Assembly (NCBI GenBank): GCA_015039365.1
Contig: WION01000607.1
Location: 1 to 28,758, forward strand
Direction of reading: 5' to 3'
Length of the DNA: 28,758 nucleotides
DNA from: Amanita rubescens
Lineage: Eukaryota > Basidiomycota > Agaricomycetes > Agaricales > Amanitaceae
The position numbers and the translations under genes are program-made. Of this stretch, positions 9,441 through 18,809 are shown piece after piece (the first letter of the stretch is position 1; each line of letters begins with the position of its first letter). Under the pieces are notes generated by a model that was not told where the DNA came from, made no database searches, and was given only the letters and a program-made list of their open reading frames with translations.

Positions 9441-10205
9441 TAGGAGTTGTCTTATGCGCGGATCGTAAGTGCTTACATCATTGTTTTTTTTAATTTTCAT
9501 CTCAAGGCCTTTGAAAACAGTTTATTTGTATGCTGTTTCGCGTGTATGAGCATGCATGCATGTATCTATATGGCAGGATGTAGGAGCAGAGAGAGACAGA
9601 GCGCAATTTATGCAAGTCTTATTTATGATCAATGGACTTGAATTCTAGAGTTATTTTTTATCGTTTCGGTTAGTAAACATCAACCTTATTTTATCTGCGA
9701 TTACCTGAGTTCGTTGGTCTTTATGATGCCCGATGTCAACCCGAGTCGTACGACTCGTGAATGTGAATACGGATGTCTCAACCGCCGGCATGGGTAGAGT
9801 TATTCGCGCAGCAATCCTGATGGCGCAGAGTCGCAAAAAGAAATCGGTGCCCCTCGCTAAACTGACAAAGGGCAATGCCCGTGCTCGACACAGGAAGCTG
9901 GGGATCGCTCGCCGTCAGCCAGTCGAAGCGTACTTCTAGGCATAGGATCGACACTAACACAACCAAGATTCGCATAAGCATGTGCGTGTAGCAAGCACTC
10001 TTCGTTCGTTTAACCTCTTCGATAGCGGGAGACCTTGTGGTGATCCTCCAGTTCTTTCAGACCTGGACGCAGGATGCCCGTGGCGTTCATGCTGCTTCTT
10101 GTCCTATAGGCTTCTTCGGCTTCATTCTTTGTGCCAAACTCCCGTTTGCCAGAGTTTTAAAGGTCGAGGTCTGCCGCACTGTCGTCCTGCAAGCGCACTT
10201 GAACG
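9441..10205. other. Intergenic stretch between NMN adenylyltransferase and first transporter
   Basis: No gene recognised. It includes a GCATGCATGCATG run near 9551, a 16-base perfect palindrome at 9742-9757, and a pyrimidine-rich leader before the transporter ATG. Short open frames on both strands between 9650 and 9981 overlap each other and match no family I know. Confidence 0.5.
9742..9757. promoter_or_regulatory. 16-base perfect palindrome
   Basis: CGAGTCGTACGACTCG is a perfect inverted repeat with no spacer, 449 bases upstream of the first transporter ATG. It could be a dimeric regulator site, or chance. It contains the half-site GAGTC twice. Confidence 0.35.
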
Positions 10206-12275
10206 ATGACAGAATTCGACGCCGAACCCAAACAAATTTCTCCAACAGCTAAAGGTGACGACTCGAAGCGCCGACTCGAGAACTTGGAGCGGAAGACGCT
10301 GTAAGCTCCGGTCTTGCTTGTATCGCTTCTAGGCTTGCTTACGTTGATCAAGGCGCCAGATAGATTTACGTTTAGTATATTTTCTAGGATTTCTATGCGC
10401 ATTGGATTTCATGGACAGGGCAAACCTAGGGATTGCTCGCGTTGCGGGAATGGGTGAAGATTTGGTGAGCGCAAGCTGCACTTGAGGGTTTGACGTGTTG
10501 ATCGTGTCGCAGCATATAAACGTCGGAAGTCGTTACAGCGTCCTGTCGCTTGTGTACTTTATACCATATGTCTTGCTGCAAGTGCCCCATACGCACATTG
10601 AAATTCTTGTTGATCTTTCTCTAGTCAATTACCGAGCAATTTGTTCGTACGGCAGATAGGCGCTAAGAACTTTTTGGGTTTCTGCGTAGTTTCGTGGGGA
10701 GTTGTGCAGCTGAGCATGGGGTTCGTTCGGTCGTGGGGATACCTAATGCTTTGCCGAGTTCTACTTGGGGCCATGGAGGTGCGCTTCTACGCCTGCTCGG
10801 GATGTCCTTCATGCGGAACTTGACAGGCGGGTTTTTTCCCTGCACTCTTATTCATCATCTCGACGTGGTGCGTTGAAAGGCTTACTATTTTCCCAGAACT
10901 TGACATCGCTACAGGTACATCCGACACGAAGTCCAAAAACGGTAAGCTCCGTCCGGTCCGAACTTCCGATTGAATCAATAGTCATTGGGCGCAGGCTCGC
11001 CGCCCTTTGGTTCATCGCAATACTGGCTGGGGGCCTCAGTCCAATATTGGCCTACCTTATCAGTCTACTCGGTGGTAAATTCGGCATAACTGCCTGGTCT
11101 TGGATATTCGTAGGTATTAGTCCCTGCCGCAGGGATGTTAATAAATTGTTCATATTCTAGATCATCGAGGGAGCCATTACGATAGTCTGCGGCCTCCTTT
11201 CATGGAGATACCTACCCGATTTTCCCGACCAGAACCAATTTTTAGACGCGGAACAGACCGAGTTAATCCTGAAGCGCATTGAAGAAGACAGAGGAGATTC
11301 TGTTCCGGATGTGATAACAGGAAATAAGGTGAAATCTCACCTCCTGGATTGGAAATTGTGGGCATTCGGTGAGCATGCTAAGACGTATTTAGGCATGACA
11401 GTTATTCAGGATGATATTGCAGGATTAATGTATTTCTGTGCGACGGTTCCTGGATTCGCGAACGGGTAAGGCAGATTTTGTTCAGAGATTAGCCTTCAAC
11501 CAGTTGTAGATTCTTCATTACGATCATTCTTAAGAGCATGGGCTGGAACATTAGAGATTCGATGCTGCTGGTAGGTGGATCGGATCACCTGCACGTGTTG
11601 ATTCACATGGTTCCATAGAGTGCACCACCGTTCATAGTTGCAGTCGGTGATATTACTTTATCGTATGGCGTGTCAATGAACGTAACAACAGGGGATGAAT
11701 AACATGATTTTTGCGTGGATATCTGACAAGATCCGACACAGAGCTGCATTCATTGCCATGGGTGCTATTTCGGGAATCATTGGACTAACACTTACTGGCT
11801 TCGTCATACAACCCAATTTGAGGTATGCGGGTGCGTATTCCGTAGAACCGAAGATGCCAATACGAACTGAATTACCCCTCCCCAGGACTCTTTCTTAGCA
11901 CTGCGGGTTCCACAATGGGTATCTCCGGTATCTTGGCCTACGTGAGTTTCAAACATCCAACGTGCTAGAGACTGATAATGGATGAATTTCCATATCAAGT
12001 CTTCGAACAATGTTATATCTCACAGTAAAAAGGCCGTTATGTCAGCCCTAGTCGTATCGTTCGGCGCGATAGGCGGTATATTCACATCCGCTGTTTTCCG
12101 ACAAGAAGACTTCCCTCGATATATTCCAGGCATATATGCGTCGATAGCTTGCCAGATTCTTCTATTATTGCTTCTTGCAGGTACCACGATGCATTTCTGG
12201 AGCCAGAATTCCAAAGCACGCATTGGATCATCGGTGATTTTAGAAGGACAACCAGGCTTCCGATATACAATGTAG
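10206..12275 (+). CDS. Major facilitator transporter, Dal5/allantoate permease family (copy 1)
   Basis: Predicted 12-helix plasma-membrane anion:cation symporter, substrate unknown (the family carries allantoate, nicotinate, pantothenate, biotin and others). Fourteen exons, 471 residues: 10206-10300, 10353-10464, 10513-10577, 10625-10778, 10827-10867, 10915-10941, 10995-11109, 11161-11368, 11423-11465, 11510-11570, 11619-11642, 11692-11830, 11886-11941, 12000-12275. Family marks: LDFMDRANLGIARVAGMGEDL in helix 1, YFIPYVLLQLPSNLFVRQIG, CRVLLGAMEAGFFPALLFIISTWY, ILKRIEEDRGDS in the central loop, AWISDKIRHR and FRQEDFPRYIPG. Intron 3 (10578-10624) has the GC donor GCAAGT; using it restores the paralogue's exon length exactly. 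It heads a tandem pair with the gene at 13218. The last exon lacks two introns present in that paralogue. Confidence 0.93.
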
Positions 12276-13217
12276 TCAGGGTCAAAGTATGTCACGGAAT
12301 ATGCCGAATAGAGGCATTACCTCTTTCAATTTTTATATTCGACTATCCGAATGTTGACTTGTATTCGATAATGGAGCGGATACTTATCTGATGCTCATGT
12401 CAATCTACTTGGCTGTCGTGCGGGCGATGAAGGGACCCATGTCCGTGTGGAGAATCGCGCATGTCCTCGTACCGAACGTACCGAACTTGAACGCACTTCC
12501 CGTAGAGATCTTTTTGACACTTGTGGAATGCAAGTTGAGGCTGTGTAGCGGAACCAATCAAACTCGGATTCTTTCCGCGCATCCGATCTTGAGAAATTCA
12601 CTTCAAAGTTTCTTTGTCGGCAGCATCGAGGCGAGTGACGTAATCCTTTGGCTTTGCTGCAAACGTACCGTACCATAAGTATACATCCAAGACGATTAAT
12701 GTTGCACCAAATGGCCGCGAGAAACAAGATGAAAGGTTGAATTCGGCGGCACTCGGTACGGGTAACGTAAAGACAGTATGTGTTCGCCTTTTTCTCTCCC
12801 GCGACGCTGAACTCGTTGTTCTATCACGCCGTATCAGGGGTCTTAGGCGCGCGATCCTGAACGCCTATCGTGCCTTGAGGTGCGGAAGAGCCTGTCAGTC
12901 AAAAGTCTATAAAGTGGCCGGGGTACGACCGTTCGGCGAGCCGTCGCTAACGATCCAGAGAGCTGGAGCGCGCTGCCATAGCGGTCTTGTTGAGCGTGGA
13001 CAATTAATTGAGAAAATGTAGTTTGCAAGATGTCAAGAATGACTGGTGTCGCGGAATGTTCGAGCTTTGACTGGGAATCTTATGGGCCTCATCCGTGTGT
13101 TCATGAAATCCCTCAATACATCAGGGTCTCTATGCTTGGACGAGTGCTTGGACTACTATAAAGGCGGCTGCTCCAGGGTTGCCCCACTTATTGAATAGCG
13201 TGACTGCATTGGCAACT
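12276..13217. other. Intergenic stretch between the tandem transporters
   Basis: No gene recognised. Open frames exist on both strands at 12391-12727 and 12737-13021, but none shows a family motif or convincing splicing. It holds the promoter of the second transporter, including a TATA-like element at 13157-13163. Confidence 0.5.
13157..13163 (+). promoter_or_regulatory. TATA-like box TATAAAG, second transporter
   Basis: TATAAAG lies 55 bases before the transporter ATG, a plausible core-promoter distance for a fungal gene with a short leader. Sequence match only. Confidence 0.4.
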
Positions 13218-15437
13218 ATGATTGACCATCCCACTTTTCCCGACACCGACACAAAAGGAACATCTCGCGATTCATTTTCCAAGGTCGAGTCCAGCGAAGA
13301 TGACAAGACTCTGGAGGAAAGAATTATGTTCGTTTTATACTCCCAAGTTTCATTACACTGAACATGTTTGTTGTATAGTCGATTCGTCGACTGGCGCATT
13401 CTTCCTTTGCTTGCCACTATATACTCGTTTGCATTGATTGACAGAGTCAATCTTGGTGCAGCAAATACCGCGGGGATGGGGAGGGACCTTGTAGGTGGCA
13501 TTTCCTTTTCTTCTACTCAAAGCGACTCTGAATACTCTGGTTACAGCAACTTGATATTCATTCCAGGTATACCATCGTCACTTGTGTTTATTTTATTCCT
13601 TATGTGTTACTGTACGTAAAAAAAACTTCTGATGTTCCTTACTTGATTTCTATATTCCAGTCAACTACCTGGTAACCTGATCCTTAGGCGCTTCGGGGTC
13701 AGGAATGTAATAGGGTTTTCCGTCGTTGGTTGGGGCGCCGTACAGTTGGGAATGGGATTTGTCCCTAAATGGGGCGATCTCGCTGTATGCCGCGTCTTAC
13801 TCGGTGCTTGCGAGGTAACATCAATATGCGTTTTGTTATTTCCGAGCCATTATTGATAGCAATGATAGGCGTCGTATTTCCCTGCCATGATTTTTGTAAT
13901 ATCCACATGGTTAGTCTGCATTGACACCACAGTAAATTTTATAATTTTTGCAAAACCATAGGTACAAGCGTCATGAGGTGCAGAAACGGTACGTGCATGT
14001 ATAGTCAAGCTTCGATATTGACATCCCTGATCAATGTCATCTAAGATTGGCCATATTCTGGTTGTTAGCGGTGACAGCCATGGGTTTCAGCCCTATCCTT
14101 GCATACGTTTTCAGTCTACTAGATGGAAAGCGCGGCATCGCTGGTTGGTCTTGGATCTTTGTATGCTTGTCTCTTTTTTGTGCCAACTGTCATTGAAGCA
14201 ACACATTAGATCATCGAAGGAGCTGTCACGCTTTTTCTTGGCATCCTTGCTTGGTTGTTTATACCGGACTTCCCGGACAAAAATACCTTTTTAACTCCCC
14301 AGGAAACTGCTGTAGTTCTCAAGCGCATTGAAGAGGATCGCGGAGACTCAATTCCAGATCCTCTAACTCGCCAAAAGGTTTTTACGCACCTTTGCGATTG
14401 GACATTATGGGCATCAGGTACATAGCATTGCACGCCTATGCGATTTCTATGCTTACTGCCGCTGTGCCAGGGATCATGTTTATGTGCGCTAGCATGCCCG
14501 CATGTAAGCCACAAGTGTGTTATCCGTACTTAGCACTGAAATGTCTCGCAGATGCATTGGCTTATTACATTTCGATCATTTTGATAGGGATGGGGTGGCC
14601 GACTGCCAACGCTCTTCTCTTGGTGCGCCTCTCTGACTACTTCAATATTTCTGATGTACAAACTTGCTACCTTAGAGCGCTCCACCGTATGGACCTGCTG
14701 TTAGTACCCAGCTCTTGTTTTCGTGCAACCTCGTAATGAATATTGACGTGACAGATATTAACTACCATGTTCTTTTCGTGGTTGTCAGACAAGCACAAGC
14801 ACAGGGCGGGCTATATACTGATACAAGCCACAATCTGTCTTGTAGGCGTTGCTATCACGGCGTTTGCGAAGGATAATGCAGCCCGATATTTCGGCACGTC
14901 TCGTTATTACTGGCTTCTATTTCTGCTTACACGATATCAAGGTACTTTCGTGCTGAACGTTGGAAATATAGGAACTTTTCCCGGCATCATCGCATATGTC
15001 AGTATTTGACAAACCATTTGCAAATCCTTGATTCGTTTAAGCTTTACACTAGGCGTCTAATAATGTCGCAACGCAGAGCAAGAGGTGAGCTAATGCTGGC
15101 ACCTACATAAATAATTTGATGCGATAATCTGGTCAGATCGGTACAAAGTGCTATGACTGTCTTGTTTGCAGGGTGCGGAGGGATATTAGCCAGTACTTCT
15201 TTTCGCGACCAGGACGCTCCTCGGTATATTCCAGGTAAAGATAAATTACGGGGCAATTTTTTGGAGATCTGACATAGTTACGCGACAGGGCTGATCACCA
15301 CTATGGGATGTCAAGGAATTCTTATTATAGTCCTTGCCGCAACCCACTTCCATTACCGTCGCCTAAACCGACTGTCGCGAGAGGGAAAGTTGGCCGGACC
15401 ATTAGAAGGGAAGGAAGGATTCTACTATACACTTTGA
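13218..15437 (+). CDS. Major facilitator transporter, Dal5/allantoate permease family (copy 2)
   Basis: Paralogue of the preceding transporter; predicted 12-helix permease of unknown substrate. Sixteen exons, 477 residues: 13218-13327, 13379-13490, 13547-13611, 13661-13814, 13869-13909, 13962-13988, 14046-14160, 14210-14417, 14471-14503, 14552-14622, 14676-14699, 14755-14893, 14942-14997, 15053-15084, 15137-15234, 15289-15437. Marks: FALIDRVNLGAANTAGMGRDL, VYFIPYVLLQLPGNLILRRFG, CRVLLGACEASYFPAMIFVIS, VLKRIEEDRGDSIPD, FFSWLSDKHKHRAGY and FRDQDAPRYIPG. The N-terminal tail is acidic and Ser/Thr-rich. Exons 2-8 and 11-13 have the same lengths as in copy 1. The intron at 14894-14941 has a GC donor (GCACGT), no stop and keeps frame; it is called because copy 1 has a normal intron at the identical site. 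ATG 13218 is the first in-frame ATG. Confidence 0.93.
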
Positions 15438-16995
15438 AAGCCTAAAGGGAATAGTTGAAAAATGATTTTATACTTTGCTGTAATACTATGAATAAAATTA
15501 TGATCCTAAATTCACCTGAGCACTCGAAACGAGTTTTGTAAAGCACATGAAAGGATTTGAAGGTTAAAGTTGTGTTTGAATTTGCGAGACAAGATATGCT
15601 ATCCGACTTAATACAGTGCGGGGCCAAAAGTGTCTATATCCGATGCTTCTAATTCTATTCTTAACTGGGACATAATATCTCGCCGGATGACCGTAAAGTG
15701 AAATTTATCGCTTGTGATATAGTACTACTCATCTGATGTCCTCTTCCCATCCTGTTATCGCCGCGCCGGAAGACTGTTGAGGCGTGTGACTATGGGTGGT
15801 TAGAGTTGGTTAGAGGTACGGGATATAAACGCATGGGGTTGTGCCCTGCATCTGTTTTACTGATGTACGGTTGAAAGGGGTGAAACCAAAAAACTGGCCA
15901 TAGCATGTTCCGTGGAAGTATACTTATCTTTGCTCGTTTGATCGTTCTCAGGCGGGGCTGTTAGAGGTGGATAACTTCAAATGTATGGACCGCCTATATT
16001 AGTTACGACAGATGGAAAATACGATGATCATCGCGCAAACTTGATGCGGCGCGTGGAATAACCATTAGTTAGTATGTTGCTGGGATGTACTCGAACGGGC
16101 GTCCAATCCCGTCTCCACACCACAACGATCCACCCGATGATTGATCGACGACGGTTGTCGATTATCGGGGTGATGGTATCGAGGGCCGTCTAGAGAAAAC
16201 ATATTTGCGGAAGTAACGTACCATCTTTATTCCGTTGTTGCCCGGGGCCGCTGAGTTACCGCGCTCCCGAGAGTCAAGGATTTTTTGTCGTGAGCAACAA
16301 ACGATACTGATGAGAATTACAGAAATCAGCTTACTTGTTCCGGTGGACAATCGGATCTCACAGGAATGATTGGCAGAGAGTAGACACTTATGAAATAGGA
16401 AATCAGTTGGGTCTCGTGATATTATGCCTTTATCGCTCACATTCTCCTGTGTTCTGGGTGTTGATCGGCAAAAGGAAGATTCGCTCGGTATAGAAAGTAA
16501 TTGAGTTTCGCTTAATGAAATTGACATGTTGACATGTCGGGGCGAGACATCCATTCCGTCTTGTAAACTTGATGTTCGTTCAAAAGCGTCGACGCATCAG
16601 GGGCGAAATAGACGTTTGTGAGTATAGCTTTCCGCGGAAACACGATTTTCGATGCCGCCCTTCTGATGAGGGAGCGTCGCGGTGGGATGTGACCAGGGTC
16701 GTTGCGGAACGTTGTCCGGTTGTGAGGGATGTGAAATCATGTCCTCGGATTAGCGGGACATATCGGGTAATTGACGAATGTGGGGCACTAGTATCCGAGT
16801 TGAAAGAAAGAAAGAAAAAACAAGGTATATACATAAGAGTTAGGTGATTTCGGGGGGTAGAGGGCAGATGTGGAAAGCGCGCCGAAGTCCGAAGGGGAGG
16901 AGCCGGACAGAACGGGGATAAGGGAGGGGTGAGTGGATTGGGAGAATCTCAGGGAAGCAACAGTCCGAAGCTACCTGAGTACGCAGTCGGTGAGT
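15438..16995. other. Intergenic stretch upstream of the bZIP gene
   Basis: No gene recognised. Two open frames (minus 16162-16554 and plus 16569-16847) show no family motif. A short (GAAA)n purine tract lies at 16802-16817. The right end probably holds the promoter and leader of the bZIP gene; donor-like GTGAGT and GTAAGT at about 16990 and 17010 suggest the transcript start region may also be spliced. Confidence 0.45.
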
Positions 16996-18809
16996 ATGGG
17001 GATGAGCGATGTAAGTCCGGACTTCCCATTGGAGAAGCGCTCTGGTCCACACTTAAAACCATCCGTTATGCACGACGACGACTCCCCATCCCTTCTCATG
17101 TCTCAGATCATTTCAGCAGATGCACCTTTACTCTCACCTTCAGACCCAGCCTGGGACTCAAACTCGACCCTTTACTCCGACTCTTTTACTAGTTACAACT
17201 TTTATTATCCTTCCCCCACAAGTACAGACCCTCCATCTCCAGCTCCTAGAATGCTCAAGTCACGAATGACCCCAGATGATTCTTCCGAACCGGAGCTGTG
17301 CCTTCCGACTAACCAGGTATTCACTTATTCTCAACTGGCACAAGCACAGCTGCCCCCTTCTCCAACTCCTTCCGCTGCAATGAGTATGGATGATCGCCCC
17401 CACTCTTCTTCCTCGGTGTCCTCGTCAGCTGCCCATCACCCCTTTGAAGTTCAATCTCACGCGACGAAACGCGCTGGTGTAACAACCTCTATTGTTACTA
17501 AGAAGCCCCGTTCTGGCGAACGCATTAGCACCAAGGACTTTATCCCCCCTGACGTGACCGGGCTAAGCAAACGAGAAGCCCGTCTGGTCAAGAACCGTGC
17601 TGCTGCCTTCCTTAGCAGGCAGCGGAAACGCGAAGAGTTTGAAAACATGGAAGTGTACGTCATTGTCATTATGCTTCCACCTAGAACCGCGGATTAATTC
17701 ATCTTCTCTTTTTTGGCAGTCGAGTTTCTGAGCTCGAGCAGGAGAACGCTAGGCTTCTTGCGTTCACTCAAAATGGCAATTCTGGCGCGCATCCGAAGCA
17801 GCATGACGGCGAACTGGTTTCTGAAATAGAACAACTTCGGGCACAACTTGCTGCCGCCAAAGATAGAGAGCGTGAACTCAGCGCAGAGTTGGCTACAAAA
17901 TGCAACGATGCAGCTATCAAGGTCGAAACAGCAGATAATCAATTATCTCTGTCGTCGTCGTCCCGGACAATACCTAATATCCCCTCTCCACATAGATCCG
18001 GTGCTAGTTTGGGCCTCATGGTAAGTCCAATCTTCACAGACACTCACCTTAACTGATGAGCGGGTAAGCAGGTTCTCCTTTGTGCCCTACCCACACTTCT
18101 TTCTATGCCCGTGCAAAGCAATGTCCCTACAAGCTTCTCTGTTCCCGACACGCTCCCGACGTCGAGTTATGATTACAACTCTTATTTACCTAACGATTAC
18201 GACTGGACACGCGCTAATACCCATTCTGGAATGGATATGGATAGCGAAGAACGCCGACGCATCAAATCCGGTTCTGCTCCCATCCCCATAACTCGCAAAC
18301 TCCAGTTTACAGATGTGGATACCCCAGCACTTGCAGGCCTCGGTGGACTAGATGTTTCGTTTGATGCCTCGCCATCGGAAGACGGCAGAATCCGCGTTCG
18401 GATACATCCTTCATCATCGGTTGGGCAGGCGGGCTCACCGTCCAACTCGGATCTCTCTTCGAGGCCGAATACTGGACAACCGGACATTTGGTCTGGAACT
18501 GCCAAATCGAACACATTCGCATCGCCTTATTCCATCTCGTCATCGAAGGACGATCCCTTCTTTGGTATTGGTATGCCAAACGACTACGGCATGCTGTCTC
18601 CGATAGTCTCTTCAATGACATCTCATCAATACCATCAGTTATCGTCACCCATCGAATACGGGCAACTCCCCGACTCGAGTCTTGCTTATGGATCACAATT
18701 CACACTCCCGGGTAGCCCCACATCTGCCACACGTCGTGTAAGAATAGCTCTCAAGAGTCTTCCGGTGACCGGCGGTGAGGGCGGGGAATGGGAGGTCCAG
18801 ATCTGTTGA
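16996..18809 (+). CDS. bZIP transcription factor with post-zipper hydrophobic segment
   Basis: Exons 16996-17654, 17720-18020, 18072-18809; 565 residues. A Ser/Pro-rich N-terminal region (likely activation domain, residues 1-185) is followed by the basic region LSKREARLVKNRAAAFLSRQRKR (190-212), with the invariant Asn200 and Arg208, and a zipper of moderate length (about 215-275) with heptad-type Leu/Val positions. Around residues 315-333 lies the hydrophobic run ASLGLMVLLCALPTLLSMP, long enough to span a membrane, coded across the second intron. The last ~230 residues are Ser/Pro/Asp-rich. ATF6/CREB3-like factors share the order activation region, bZIP, membrane span; whether this one is membrane-bound is inference. 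ATG 16996 is the first in-frame ATG; 17068 is another candidate and the frame is open upstream. Confidence 0.88.

Noticed and set aside
9778..9981. Minus-strand open frame of 67 residues starting with a signal-peptide-like MLMRILVVLVSILCL
   Set aside because: It overlaps another open frame on the opposite strand and one on the same strand, has no family motif, and the hydrophobic start can arise by chance in this AT-rich intergenic DNA.
12391..13021. Open frames on both strands between the two transporters, one with LPVEIF resembling an F-box start
   Set aside because: The rest shows no F-box pattern, the frames overlap on opposite strands, and no splice structure extends them.
16162..16554. 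130-residue minus-strand open frame upstream of the bZIP gene
   Set aside because: Composition is not protein-like, there are no motifs, and no introns or neighbouring exons continue it.
16569..16847. 92-residue plus-strand open frame before the bZIP gene
   Set aside because: It ends in the purine tract, has no motif and is not in a plausible splice relation with the bZIP exons.
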